Source of the DNA: Homarus americanus
Taxonomy: Eukaryota > Arthropoda > Malacostraca > Decapoda > Nephropidae
Direction of reading: 5' to 3'
DNA: 64,000 nucleotides
Assembly (NCBI RefSeq): GCF_018991925.1
Contig: NW_024720773.1
Coordinates: 501,485-565,484 of the forward strand
Positions 45,501-56,840 of this stretch are shown here, piece by piece (the stretch's first letter is position 1; every line of letters starts with the position of its first letter). The position numbers were made by a program, and so were the translations under genes. The notes below the pieces were generated by a model that was not told the origin of the DNA, searched no databases, and saw only the letters and a list, made by a program, of their open reading frames with translations.

Positions 45501-48500
45501 CTTGTGATCATGATGTGTACCTGTGATCATGATGTGTACCTGTGATCATGGTTCTCACCTGTGATCATGGTGTGTACTTGTGATCATGATGTGTACCTGT
45601 GATCATGGTGTATACCTGTGATCGTGATGTGTACCTGTGATCATGGTTCTTACCTGTGATCATGGTGTGTACCTGTGATCATGGTGTGTGCCTTTGATCA
45701 TGGTGTGTACCTGTGATCATGATGTGTACCTGTGATCATGGTTAGTATCTGTGATCATGATGTGTAACCTGTGATCATGGAGTGTACCTGTGATTATGAT
45801 GTGTACCTGTGATCATGGTTAGTACCTGTGATCATGATGTGTACCTGTGATCATGGTGTGTCTCTGTGATCATGGTGTGTTCCTTTGATCATGGTGTGTA
45901 CCTGTCATCATGATGTGCACCTGTGATCATGATTTGTACCTGTGCTCATGGTGTGTACCTGTGATCAAGGTTCTTACCTGTGATCATGGTGTCTACCTGT
46001 GATCATGATATGTACTTGTGATCAAGATGTGTACCTGTGATCATGATGTGTACCTGTGATCATGATGTGTACCTGTGATCATGGTGTGTATCTGTGATCA
46101 TGGTGTATACCTGTGATCATGATGTGTACCTGTGATAATGATGTGTACCCTCTGATCATGGTGTGTACCTGTGATCATGATGTGTACCAGGATCATGATG
46201 TGCACCCTGATCATTGTGTGTACCCGTGATCATGATGTGTACCTGTGTTCGCGATGTACCTTGACTTCATGATGTATCTGTGATCACGGTGTGTACCGTG
46301 ATCATGAGCTACTCCAGATCACATGATATGTACCCCAGATCATGATGTGTGCCCAGATCATGGTGTGTACCTGTGATCATGGTTCTTACCTGTTATCATG
46401 GTGTGCACCTGTGATCATGATGTGTACCTGTGATCATGATGTGTACCTGTGATCTTGATGTGTATGTGTGATCAAGGTGTGTACCTGTGATCATGATGTG
46501 TACCTGTGATCATGGTGTGTACCTGTGATCATGGTGTGCACCTGTGATCATGATGTTTTACCTGTGATTATTTTTCTTACCTGTGATCATGGTGTGCACC
46601 TGTGATGATGATGTGTACCTGTGATGATGATGTGTACCTGTGATGATGATGTGTATGTGTGATCAAGGTGTGTACCTGTGATCATGATGTGTACCTGTGA
46701 TCATGGTGTGTACCTGTGATCATGGTGTGTACTCAGATCATGGTGTGTACCTGTGATCATGATGTACCCAGGATCAAGATGTGTACCCCTTTGATCATGG
46801 TTCTTACTCAGATTATGATGTGTACCTGTGATCATGGTGTGCACCTGGTGATCATGATGTACCTTGATCATGATGTGTACCTGTGATCATGGTGTGTACC
46901 TGTGGATCATGATGCGTACCTGTGATCATGGTGTACCTGTGATCATGGTGTGTGTACCTGTGATCATGATGTGTACCCCAGACCATTTTTTCTACCTGGT
47001 GATCATGGTGTGTACCTACAGACCATGGATGTGTGCCTGTGATCATGGTTAAGTACTCTGTGATCATGATGTGTACCTGTGGATCATGGTGTGTACCTTC
47101 GTGATCATGGTGTGCCTGTGATCATGGTGTACCTGTGATCATGGTGTGCAATTTTTGATCATGATGTGTACTGTGATCATGATGTGTACCCGTGATCATG
47201 ATTCTTACTTCCAGACCATGATGTGTAACACCTGTGATCATGGTGTGCACTCAGATCATGATGTACCAGTGATCATGATGAGTACCTGTGATCATGGTGT
47301 TTTTCTGTGATCATGATGTGTACCCAGATCATGATGTGTACCTGTGATCATGATGTGTACCTGTGATCATGATGTGTACCTGTGATCATGGTGTGTACCT
47401 GTGATCATGATGTGTACCTGTGATCATGATGTGTACCTGTGATCATTATGTGTACCTCTGATCATGATGTGTACCTGTGATCATGATGTGTACCTGTGAT
47501 CATGATGTGTACCTGTGATCATGGTTCTTACCTGTGATCATGATGTGTACCTGTGATCATGGTGTGCACCTGTGATCATGGTTCTTACCTGTGATCAATG
47601 ATCATGATGTGTATCTGTGATCATGGTGTGCACCTGTGATCATGATGTGTACCTGTGATCATGGTGTGTACCTGTGATCATGATGTGTACCTGTGATCAT
47701 GATGTGTACCTGTGATCATGGTTCTTACCTGTGATCATGATGTGTACCTGTGGTCATGATGTGTACCTTTGATCATGATGTATACCTGTGATCATGGTGT
47801 GTACCTGTGATCATGATGTGTACCTGTGATCATGATGTGTACCTGTGATAATGATGTGCACATGTGATCACGGTGTGTACCTGTGATCATGGTTCTTACC
47901 TGTGATCATCATGTGTACTTGTGATCATGATATGTACCTGTGATCATGGTGTACCTGTGATCATGATGTGTTCCTGTGATCATGGTTCTACCTGTTATCA
48001 TGGTGTGCACCTGTGATCATGATGTATACCTGTGATCATGATGTGTACCTGTGATCATGATGTGTACCTATGATCATGATGCACCTGTGATCATTTTTTC
48101 TTACCTGTGATCATGGTGTGTACCTGTGATCATGATGTACCTGTGATCATGGTGTACCTGTGATCATGGTGTGTACCTGTGATCATAATGTGTACCTGTG
48201 ATCATTTTTTTCTGCAGATCATGGTGTGTACCTGGATATGAGGGTGTACCTGTGATCATGGTGTGTACCTGTGATCATGGTGTGTACCTGTGATCATTTT
48301 TCTTACCTGTGATCATGATGTGTACCTGTGATCAAGATGTGTGCCTGTGATCATGGTTAGTACCTGTGATCATGATGTGTACCTGTGATCATGATGTGTA
48401 CCTGTGATCATGATGTGTACGTGTGATCAAGGTGTGTACCTGTGATCATGATGTGTACCTGTGATCATGGTGTGTACCTGTGATCATGGTGTGTACCTGT

Positions 48501-48735
48501 GATCATGATGTGTACCTGTGATCATGGTGTGCACCTGTGATCATGATGTGTACCTGTAATCATGATGTGTACCTGTGATCATGATGTGTACCTGTGACCA
48601 TGGTGTGTACCTGTGATCATGGTGTGTACCTGTGATCATTGTGTGCACCTGTGATCATGATGTGTACCTGTGATCATGATGTGTACCTGTGATCATGATG
48701 TGTACCTGTGATCATGATGTGTACCTGTGATCATG
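36501..48735. repeat. 19-bp satellite array, about 12.2 kb
   Basis: Tandem units with consensus GATCATGRTGTGTACCTGT, roughly 640 in number. Each contains the palindromes TGATCA and, in the A variant, ATCATGAT. Common variants are GRTGTGCACC, GGTTCTTACC, GGTTAGTACC, ATTTTTCTTACC and AAGGTG. Blocks are duplicated: 42112-42860 recurs at 45364-46110, and a 190-bp (ten-unit) pattern repeats at 36832 and 37022. Stretches near 40020-42110, 43455-44980, 46180-46370 and 46730-47290 show many short deletions. Both strands appear open in all frames because 19 is not a multiple of 3; none of these is a gene. The left end is hidden by the gap. Confidence 0.95.
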
Positions 48736-49085
48736 GGAGGTACTGGGTGTGGATAATCACCGCTACACACAACATCACCATCTGTACAATACGTGGGTAA
48801 CACTCAGGCCGTAAAAATGACCATAGTGGCAATATTTATTCCTAGGGACAGATGTTAACATTCATAAGTGTTATGAACAGTTAACTTAGTAAACCAAACG
48901 ATAACTTTAAGAAGAGATGATGACTGAATAATTAAGAATTTTGTAAAATTGTAAAATTCAGTAAATATGTCTAATATGGAAGTTATATAAATATAATGTG
49001 AGTAGCAAGAAGAAAACAAAGATAGAAATATGCAGAGAAATACAGTAGTAAGAAAGACACACTGTCAGGAACTAATTTGACTCAC
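48736..49085. other. Non-repetitive sequence between satellite and receptor exon
   Basis: No coding sequence seen. Lying directly downstream of the splice donor of the receptor exon, it is probably intron. Confidence 0.5.
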
Positions 49086-49268
49086 CCGGATATCCTGAGG
49101 CCCGTGCAGAAGTCAACACGGGTGCTGCGAGCCTGAGTGTGGTCTAGTGGCGCCATGATCAAGTCAGCCAGGCCGGAAGACAGTTCCCCCACCATGCCCG
49201 TCCACCCGCCCTCTACCTCGGCCTTGGGCGCTCCCCATTCCAAGTCTGCCGGTAGCCTGCACTCATAC
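49086..49268 (-). CDS. Ionotropic glutamate receptor, single exon of the ligand-binding domain
   Basis: A 183-bp exon on the minus strand is bounded by a TGTACAG acceptor and a GGGTGAGTCAAA donor, both phase 2. It reads YECRLPADLEWGAPKAEV, then GGWTGMVGELSSGLADLIMA and PLDHTQARSTRVDF. The W-x-G-M-x-G-E-L...G-x-A-D block, the A-P-L and the R-x-x-x-V/I-D-F spacing are those of the S1 half of the receptor's ligand pocket, nearest to NMDA-type (GluN1-like) or divergent ionotropic receptors. These are ligand-gated cation channels in the plasma membrane. The pocket Arg is kept, but the usual Thr after APL is Asp and the F-S-K-P-F motif is FCTGL. Other exons were not found here. An isolated pseudoexon is possible. 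Confidence 0.6.
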
Positions 49269-49569
49269 CTGTACACCGTGCACGTACACCTATCAGCTCT
49301 TTTGATCATCTTACTTTAGCTACTCTATGTCATTCTCTTTACCAGTAACTGCTGATTGGCTATTGATGATCATGTACAGTAGACAATCATGATGCAGTAC
49401 ATGTAAATGAATAGTTCCATACCTAACCTAACCTAACCTAACCGAACCAAGTAACTACTTTTAGTTTAATTTGGTTATGATAAACGACATCTTTAAAGAA
49501 ACAAAATCTTACATTATAATATTCAAATTAATTTTCACGGCAAAAACGTTTCTGTGTGTGTGTGTATGT
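49269..49569. other. No gene; short CCTAA run
   Basis: Includes CTAACCTAACCTAACCTAAC at 49423-49442, a four-unit telomere-type repeat in the C-rich orientation. Otherwise nothing recognisable. It probably lies in the upstream intron of the receptor exon. Confidence 0.5.
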
Positions 49570-49640
49570 GTGTGTGTACAGTGTACAGTACTCATGGTGT
49601 ACAGTGATCATGGCTTTTATCATGGGTTATGGTACTCATG
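49570..49640. repeat. Left remnant of the TACAGTACTCATGG minisatellite
   Basis: Units such as TACAGTACTCATGGTG precede the inserted element at about 49650 and resume at 50401. This shows that one array was split by the insertion. Confidence 0.65.
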
Positions 49641-50061
49641 GGCCCCAAGCGGGGAGAGGACAAAAGCCCCTAGGACAAAAGTCCCCTAGGACAAATTCCC
49701 CTTGGACAAAAGCCCCTCAGTAAAAGTGCAAAATAGGACAGAAGCCCCCTGTTTGTATGTTAAAGAGAGGGTCATTAGAAATATTAAAAAAATATATTGA
49801 TTTAAATATGAAATTATTACAACTTAAATAATTAGAATATTAAACTCTTTCAATTTATAGAACATTATTAAATAAATCGAAAAGAAAAAAGACGACATAT
49901 TTTACCTTTATGTTCATTCTGCATTTACCGAGGTGACCCGAGGGCCCAGTGAGGTCACTGAATGTCAAGGGAGTAATTACCCCAGTAGACAAAACATACG
50001 TCATTGCAGATTTAATAAACATTCCTCGTACACTTCTTTATAACTATAACAGAATTCCCGA

Positions 50062-50187
50062 AGGTTAGGTTAGGTTAGGTTAGGTTAGGTTAGGTTAGGT
50101 TAGGTTAAGTTAAGTTAAGTTAAGTTAAGATAAGATAAGTTAGGTTAGGCTAGGCTAGGCTAGGTTAGGTTAGGTTAGGCTAGGTTA
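50062..50187 (+). repeat. Interstitial TTAGG telomere-type array
   Basis: About 24 units, starting as pure TTAGG and drifting to TTAAG, ATAAG and TAGGC variants. TTAGG is the usual arthropod telomere unit. It is internal to the TIR element, so it is not a chromosome end. Confidence 0.9.
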
Positions 50188-50212
50188 GAGAAATGTTCAT
50201 AAACTGCAAATA

Positions 50213-50370
<158 letters not shown>

Positions 50371-50400
50371 CCTGGGGGGCTTTTGTCCTACACTCGCCCC

Positions 50401-50966
50401 AAACACATGGTGTACGGTACTCATGGGCCCCAGTACTTATAGGCTACAACACTCATGGTGTACAACACTCATGGGTTGCAGTACTCATGGTGTACAACAC
50501 ACATGGTGTACGGTACTCATGGGCCCCAGTACTTATAGGCTACAACACTCATGGTGTACAACACTCATGGGTTGCAGTACTCATGGTGTACAGTACAGTA
50601 CTCATGGGTTGCAGTACTCATGGGTTGCAGTACTCATGGTGTATAGTACTTTTGGGTTACAGTACTCAGGGGTTGCAGTACTCGTGGTGTACAGCAGTCA
50701 TGGGTTACAGTACTCAAGAGTTGCAGTAATCATGGTGTAAATTACTCATGGTATACAGTACCCATGGGACTACAGTACTCTTGGTTACAATACTTATGGT
50801 TGACATTATTCATGGGCTACAGTATTCATAGTGTACATTACTCATGTTATACAGTACTCACGGGCTACAGTATTCATGGGCAAGATTATTCATGGGTTAC
50901 AGTATTCATGGGTTACAGTACTCATGGGCTACAGTACTCATGGGCTACAGTACTCATGGGCTACAG
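50401..50966. repeat. TACAGTACTCATGG minisatellite
   Basis: About 30 imperfect units of 16-17 bp (GTACTCATGGGCTACA theme). A 104-bp block at 50400 recurs at 50504, a local higher-order duplication. Confidence 0.85.
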
Positions 50967-50967
50967 T

Positions 50968-51349
50968 GTATTAGCTCCTGCCAAACAGACAGTAATACAT
51001 ATATAAATGTAGGTTACATACAGCCTATGAGCTGTGAGTAATCATCAACTGGGCACGTGACAGTGTCTTCCACAGAGCGCTCTTAGCTTGACTGCTGGAT
51101 CAGGAAGTACTATCCAGCTTCTCACCAGTTTGTCCCCCGTCTCTCACCCACACAGGACGTGTGTTCAATAAGCTCGTTACACATATGCTTCGTTCCTTAT
51201 TAATGCTCACAGCTTGTGCAATAGTTTATTTTCTTAATAAATGGAAAAAAAAATTGGGTTTGAAAACTTAACCCATAAATATTTATATACGTTACTACCA
51301 TTGCACCTCTAATACTGACTCTACAGACACTTCATCAGTGATTACAACA
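50968..51349 (+). repeat. 5' LTR of the decayed env-Gypsy relative
   Basis: Starts TGTATTAGCTCC and ends GATTACAACA. Its reverse complement aligns with the solo LTR at 2473-2922, sharing for example ATTAGAGGTG, TTTATGGGTTAAGTTTTC and TTGATGATTACTCACAGC. A minus-strand open frame through it is only a shadow. Confidence 0.7.
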
Positions 51350-52419
51350 GGTAAACAGACGCCATAACATGAGGTGATAACGATAAATCGAACCCATAAA
51401 CAAGAAAACGAATGTTTCATACAGTAACTGACAATTATTGGTAAATATTTGACATTCTTCATTTTTGCACTTGTGATATCTACCTTTGTGAGAAACGATA
51501 CCTTTCTAGTTGAACACTTCAATGTACAAGTTAAAAGGTTTCCAGTATATGCGGCACCACTGTAACAAGCAGCATTGCCAACACCCCCGAATGTCTTAGC
51601 AACCCTGCCATCAGGACTTTCCCACGGATAGTAACCAATGACTAAGCAATCTGCCCAGCACAGTAGAGGTCCACACCTACCCCAGTACCAGGAATAGCCC
51701 CAGCTCCAGATCCCCAGAGAGAGCCTACCCCAGCCTCTACGACTCAAATGTTGCTTTGATTGGTCAACGTCTGCCTCAGCACCCTTTTGACCCCTGATCA
51801 ACAGCTCTCGATGGCTGCACCGAGTGACCCACCATATGACCCAGTGCACCCGGGCTCCATCGGTCAGCTGTTTTCGACATCGTTTATATCATCATATCAA
51901 CCATCCCCTGGCAACTACTCCGTCATCTACACCATCTTGGACACGTCATCGACACCATCTTGGACAGGTTATCGACACCATCTTGGACACGTTATCGACG
52001 CCATATTGGAAACGTCACCCCAACACCATAACAAGATGCCATCAGGGATTTTGTATCTATAAACAAGGAGTGACCGTGACCTACTTCTCCCCAACTAAAA
52101 CTCTGCATCACGTGGAACTCTATGGATCTACCTACTGGAATTTCAAAACTTCAATCAAGTTAGGTATTTCACAAACATCATCAGTTTTACACACAGTAAA
52201 CATATTCTACAGCATACCATCACACGCCAGATGTCGTGATAGGCGAGTTTTGAATTAATGAGTGCCTTACTTTGTATAATACTGACATAACATAATTTTA
52301 GTATTTTTATTTACTCTTTTAATTATACTTTCATTCATTTACTGTAAATGGGTGGGCAAGGGTACTATTTAGTATAATCTTGTACTATTGAATTATCATT
52401 TATGGATTATTTATTTAAT
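51350..52419 (+). other. Leader of the decayed env-Gypsy relative
   Basis: About 1.07 kb without recognisable genes, the same length as the leader of the complete copy. It includes a 23-bp minisatellite (CACCATCTTGGACACGTTAT theme, about 3.6 units, 51936-52017). Confidence 0.5.
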
Positions 52420-53136
52420 TTACCGGGTTCAGACATTACTCAATTAGCGAAAAATTACAATAGTGACTGAACAATCAGAACATGCAGTACCAGAGCTGTT
52501 ATTGATGCTGGTAATATGGAAGATTTGCATGAAGCACAAATCCATTTACAGGGAAACGCTTCCATTAAGAGTAGTCAACAATTACTCGATCAATCATTGG
52601 TGATTTACACCATACCTAACTTAGGTCAGGTCGTACATACACCACACCTCATTACGGTTGTGTTCCTTCTCTTTCCACACAGAAACCCAGTGTGTCAGGA
52701 CATCTTACTTTAGCTCCCATATCCACTAATCTTCCAGTGACATCTACAGGTAAGTTGTCTAACAATCCACTAACCATGACTACAGCTGGTTCAGGCATGT
52801 CAATTAACAATTCCAATATCTTAAAGGTATTACCTCAGAATGACTGCGTTCGGGAGTTCATGGTAGAGGATGATTATCACATAGTTACATTTTTACTTCA
52901 AGGACATGTTTGAGGCAAGAAGCTGGGAACCTTGATAATTAATTCACCAGACGAGGACGCGGACGACCCTGGAGAAGGGGATGTGGAGGTGGATGCTCTT
53001 GACACGATTCTGGATTACCATTAAGATCGTGACCCCCCCCCCCCCTCTCCCATTACAGAACTTAGGGAGCGGAGAACATTTTGTGATGTTAGTGAGTGTA
53101 ACATTAACATTATTGTTACGTTCCTCTTCCTTCGGA

Positions 53137-53172
<36 letters not shown>

Positions 53173-54404
53173 ATGTGTTTTTTCGATTTTTTTTATGTAT
53201 GCCTCTTATGTCTATTTCATTATCATGCCATGGGGGTCTGTTATGATGTTACATTTTGTTTTGATTGCTATTGGTTGGATAGACTTTGCTCTCAGAGGTA
53301 ACACAGTAAAACTTACATTATTTTTTCGATTTTTTATGTATGCCTATTATGCCTATTTTATTATTATGCCATACTATGGGGTCTGTTATGATGTTATATG
53401 TTGATACTATTGCTGTTGATGAAGCGACTTTGAAGCAGTAAAACAGTACAACTTACATTATTTTTCGAGATTTTATGTATGCCTATTATGCATATGCCAT
53501 TATTATGCCATTATTAAGAGGTCTGTTATATGAATTGACATGATGTTTTTATGCCGTGGATGGATAAATTTTTATTTCAGAGGTAAAACTGTCAAAATCT
53601 TGAAACATAACATACAATCATAAGATACCATACCATACGTTTTGAGTTGCAACATAGACATAAGGGAAAATACAGAAATTAAATTTTGATAGGCAATATA
53701 GGGATAAATTTCCTTTAAAAGAGCACAAACTAGATGAAAATAGTTTGGTTGGTTTCAAAGATATTTACGTTTTAATATTTACCAAACTTTAATTGCCTTT
53801 TTTTTCTATTAAAAAAAACTACTTGTGCTCTTACTACTGCGGCGGCCTAATCACAGGAGATGAGAAACGCAAGGCTTTCGTACGCGGTCACATAAAGGGA
53901 GGTAGTCTCGTTAGTGGCCTTGCTCATCCTAAATATCGTGTGTTCCAAAGCACTTTAATTTGTCTTTTTGATTTGGGATGGTCAACTAAATTGGATTTTT
54001 AAATGGTCTGACCATCTTCCTCGGCTGGTTCGAACACAAGCCATTATGAAAAGTGTCTCCATAGCGGGTAACGTCTGTCAAGATACCATGGCTAATATTC
54101 GTGGTTCGGACTGGCTGGATGCTGACAGCAAAATGTCATTAGAGCAATTTTCACACATGTTTGAATTTGCGATTTTTTTTCTTATTGGTACGAAACCCTG
54201 CTTACAATCAAGCTAAGATTGATGATTATGCCCAGACTTATACAATTCTTTCTTTCGCACATAAGATCGCACTTAAAGTACCCCTTATCTTATTGGCCAG
54301 AACAGGTTTCCAAGGATACTGGTATGAAACCTAAACAACCCCTGAAATGCAAAAACTGCTACAGGAAAGGTCATACAATAGAATATTGTTACCAGCTCCA
54401 GTAA
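52420..54404 (+). pseudogene. Decayed env-Gypsy gag
   Basis: Pieces align with the complete copy's gag. These are GSDITQLAKNY (about 52430), CVREFMVEDDYHIVTFLLQ (52850-52905), KRKAFVRGHIKGGSLVSGL (53870-53930), LNWIFKWSDHLPRLV and KSVSIAGNVCQDTM (53985-54090), and the zinc knuckle CKNCYRKGHTIEYC (54348-54389). A sequence at 52910-53850 interrupts it. Frames change repeatedly. Confidence 0.75.
52910..53850. mobile_element. Insertion in gag with a three-unit 140-bp tandem repeat
   Basis: The interior has a C-run (53031-53043), a (CT)n run (53142-53168), and three copies of a roughly 140-bp unit starting near 53182, 53326 and 53466, each with TTTTATGTATGCCT and GGTCTGTTAT. At the left an acidic reading, NSPDEDADDPGEGDVEVDAL, followed in another frame by ELRERRTFCDV, faintly recalls the acidic C-terminus of HARBI1-like transposases. 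That link is weak. Confidence 0.4.
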
Positions 54405-54449
54405 GGTGGCCACAAACCCAAAGACCACACAACCCCTACAACAATCCGA

Positions 54450-55870
54450 GACCACGACAAGACCCTCCTCGGTCCCATTCAGCAGTTTCTCAGACCAAGT
54501 CTGCTATTATACCGACAGGTATCTGACCATTCAAGAATTCGCCCCCGTGTTCAAGTACTTCCCGGGTCGAATGAACGTGGTCGCTGACGCTTTATCCAGG
54601 AACATAGCACCCGTGACGTCTGTATCTTTGTTCACTCTCTCGCAATTATGGGATGACAACGACTTGGTCCCTTGTGGTCTACAGTCATTTTTGCTCTCGA
54701 GTCGGGGGAGGAGGAAGCTAATTTTCCAGAGTTACCTCTTCCGTTCAGTCAATTTGAACTACGACAGGACATACTCCATCGCTCCAAACAGACTGCTCAG
54801 TGCATTGTTATGCAAATTGTCGTATCTGATACACTTCGTGCAACGGTATTAATGTTGTACCACAATGTACCTCAAACGTGACAAATGCCTTGCAGAAATA
54901 AGAAAAAAAATATGATTGGAATACAATGAAAAGAGACTGCTAAATGTTATCGTGTGTGCAGCACAATGCTGGAATGCCATACACTGGAACGTCTGCTTGA
55001 CACAGTTGCCATTGACTTGTTACAACTTCCGAGGAGTCACCAAAGATCCTAGTACGTACTGGTGTGTGTCGATCATTTCTCTATACTTGTGATTTTAGTC
55101 CCACTGCAGGAAAAATCAGCCGAATCGGTAGCGTACGCCCTAGTTACTACTCCCAAGGTTCTTCTCTCCAACAACGGATTAGAGTTCAAGGTCAACTTTT
55201 AGCACAAATATGTCTGCAATACGACATCCAACAAAGCTTCATCGCAGCTTATCATCCACAGGGAAATGGCCTCGTCGAAAGAACCAATCGTAAAATCCCT
55301 GAGATTCTTCATCATATTGTGAATCCAATGCACAATGCATGTGAGAATTGGTTACCTCAAGTCGCAACATCTATCAATAGCTCCACGGACAAATCACCCT
55401 ACTATATTGTTTATGGCATAGACAAACGTTTGCCATATGACGTACTTACAAACAATATGGACGATTTCGCTACAAGGCAAATTAGCCTCTTCACAGACAT
55501 TCATGGTCAAGTACAGAAACATTTAGCAGCGTCACACGCTGAGATGATTTATAAGCAACACAAACAGGTTAAGCCTATAATGCTAGAAATAGGCGATGCT
55601 GATATGGTTAAAGAACCTAAACAGATCTCCAAACTTTCGCCCAATTTTCAGGTCCATTCCTGATTACCGCCAAGGAAACGAGAAACAAAATTAGGATTTT
55701 GAAACCAAACACACAAAAATCAGATGTAACATGCGGACACACTTAAAAGGGAACACCCAAAGTTACTATCCAGGGATGTCCACGATATCCATGAAACATC
55801 TGCTCAAACCACAAACACATCAAGCACACCAACTGTATCTGATGATTATTGTTTAAAACTACGTTCTGCA
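54450..55870 (+). pseudogene. Decayed env-Gypsy RNase H end and integrase
   Basis: Reads YLTIQEFAPVFKYFPGRMNV and ADALSRNIAPVTSV (54515-54620), QFELRQDILHRSKQTA, then an integrase core with remnants of the first Asp block (VAIDLLQLP, about 55007-55030) and QQSFIAAYHPQGNGLVERTN. The C-terminal domain runs to 55868, ending DDYCLKLRSAKQL. The second catalytic Asp block reads LLSNNGLEFK, with Asp replaced by Asn. Stops and frameshifts throughout. Confidence 0.78.
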
Positions 55871-55884
55871 AAACAACTGTAGGA

Positions 55885-56045
55885 CGAATCCACCTCTTTC
55901 AGTGCTGGAACGCTGGAAAGTCTTAAAGGGAGGCTAGATAGATTCATGGATGATAGAGAGTGGTAGTAACTCTCGACAGGAGCTGCCATTCACAGGCCAA
56001 CCAGCCTATTGCAGGCTCTTTATTTTCTTTTGTTCTTATCACCAC
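55885..56045 (+). repeat. 3' end of a CR1/L2-like non-LTR element
   Basis: Reads SLKGRLDRFMDDREW before a stop, the usual C-terminal tail of such RTs. It then has CAGGAGCTGCCATTCACAGG and GGCCAACCAGCCTATTGCAGG, and ends TTTTGTTCTTAT. This 3' UTR style with a TTCTTAT terminus is common in crustacean CR1-like copies, from memory. Confidence 0.6.
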
Positions 56046-56403
56046 ACCTTCTGATTTCTTCTCCTCTTCCTCCTAGTTTATAGAACAACTTTCCTCTTGC
56101 ATCAGTTACTATCATATTCCAGATGTTTTTTCCAGTTCCATCTGAGTTTACTGTGTACAGCATCATTTTCTTCTATACAGGGGGAAGCCGGTCACACTGG
56201 GGTGGGTGCCATCGTTCAGGACGACGTATGGGACAGGATCAGCATCCCAGTTCCCGATCTCGATACCAGAGCTGCACAGGCACTGGTTCGCCCTGTCCCA
56301 CTCACCTACAGTGGAAATCCCCTCCTTGGTTCGGCTGGCCAGGGTTTAATGTGTGGTGCTGTAGGGTCCGCCTCGTCACGGCCGCATTCCACGTCTTAAC
56401 TGA
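56046..56403 (+). other. Unassigned sequence ending in a poly(A)
   Basis: Two plus-strand frames of about 95 codons are open, but neither resembles a known family. A 24-base A-run follows at 56406, so this may be the 3' end of a retroposed copy. Confidence 0.4.
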
Positions 56404-56640
<237 letters not shown>

Positions 56641-56673
56641 CATGTAGATCCACAATGAAAACGTGGATAAGAT

Positions 56674-56796
56674 AATCTTGATAAAATCACACGGAAAGGG
56701 AAACAACGGAGCACCTTAGTTGCCTCTGAAGATGTATTGTATAAAGACGGAAGCTAAGGTGCTCCGTTGTTTCTTTTCCCGTGTGATTTTATCAAG

Positions 56797-56799
<3 letters not shown>
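56674..56799. repeat. Strong hairpin between two (TA)n arrays
   Basis: Arm 56674-56719 pairs with 56754-56799, 43 of 46 positions complementary, around a 34-base loop. The arms read AATCTTGATAAAATCACACG at the base and CAACGGAGCACCTTAG at the loop end. (TA)n arrays flank both sides (to 56637 and from 56800). Confidence 0.92.

Positions 56800-56838
<39 letters not shown>
56800..56838. repeat. (TA)n microsatellite
   Basis: Twenty TA units directly after the hairpin arm. Confidence 0.9.

Positions 56839-56840
<2 letters not shown>

Larger units (their letters stand above)
50968..55880 (+). mobile_element. Decayed plus-strand relative of the env-Gypsy element
   Basis: A 5' LTR-like segment (50968-51349), a leader of about 1 kb, broken gag, RNase H and integrase are arranged on the plus strand in the same order as the complete element at 14052-25157. 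Protease, RT and most of RNase H are deleted between 54404 and about 54515. A separate 0.9-kb insertion splits gag. No env and no 3' LTR were found; a non-LTR 3' end starts at 55885. All frames are broken. It is clearly older than the complete copy. Confidence 0.75.

Noticed and set aside
40997..47067. Open frames of His-Asp-His-Arg-Tyr or Cys-Asp-His repeats across the satellite
   Set aside because: Frames stay open on both strands because the repeat lacks stops. There is no start context, splice site or family likeness.
36501..48735. CRISPR-like array of short direct repeats
   Set aside because: Units are contiguous 19-mers with no unique spacers, and the context is eukaryotic. It is a satellite.
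50062..50187. Chromosome end
   Set aside because: The TTAGG array is short, degenerate and flanked on both sides by ordinary sequence inside a TIR element, so it is interstitial.
51295..51849. Minus-strand frame of 184 codons with Trp/Gly/Cys-rich reading, at first taken for an env fragment
   Set aside because: It overlaps an LTR that aligns with the solo LTR at 2473-2922 and the leader of a plus-strand element. It is a shadow.
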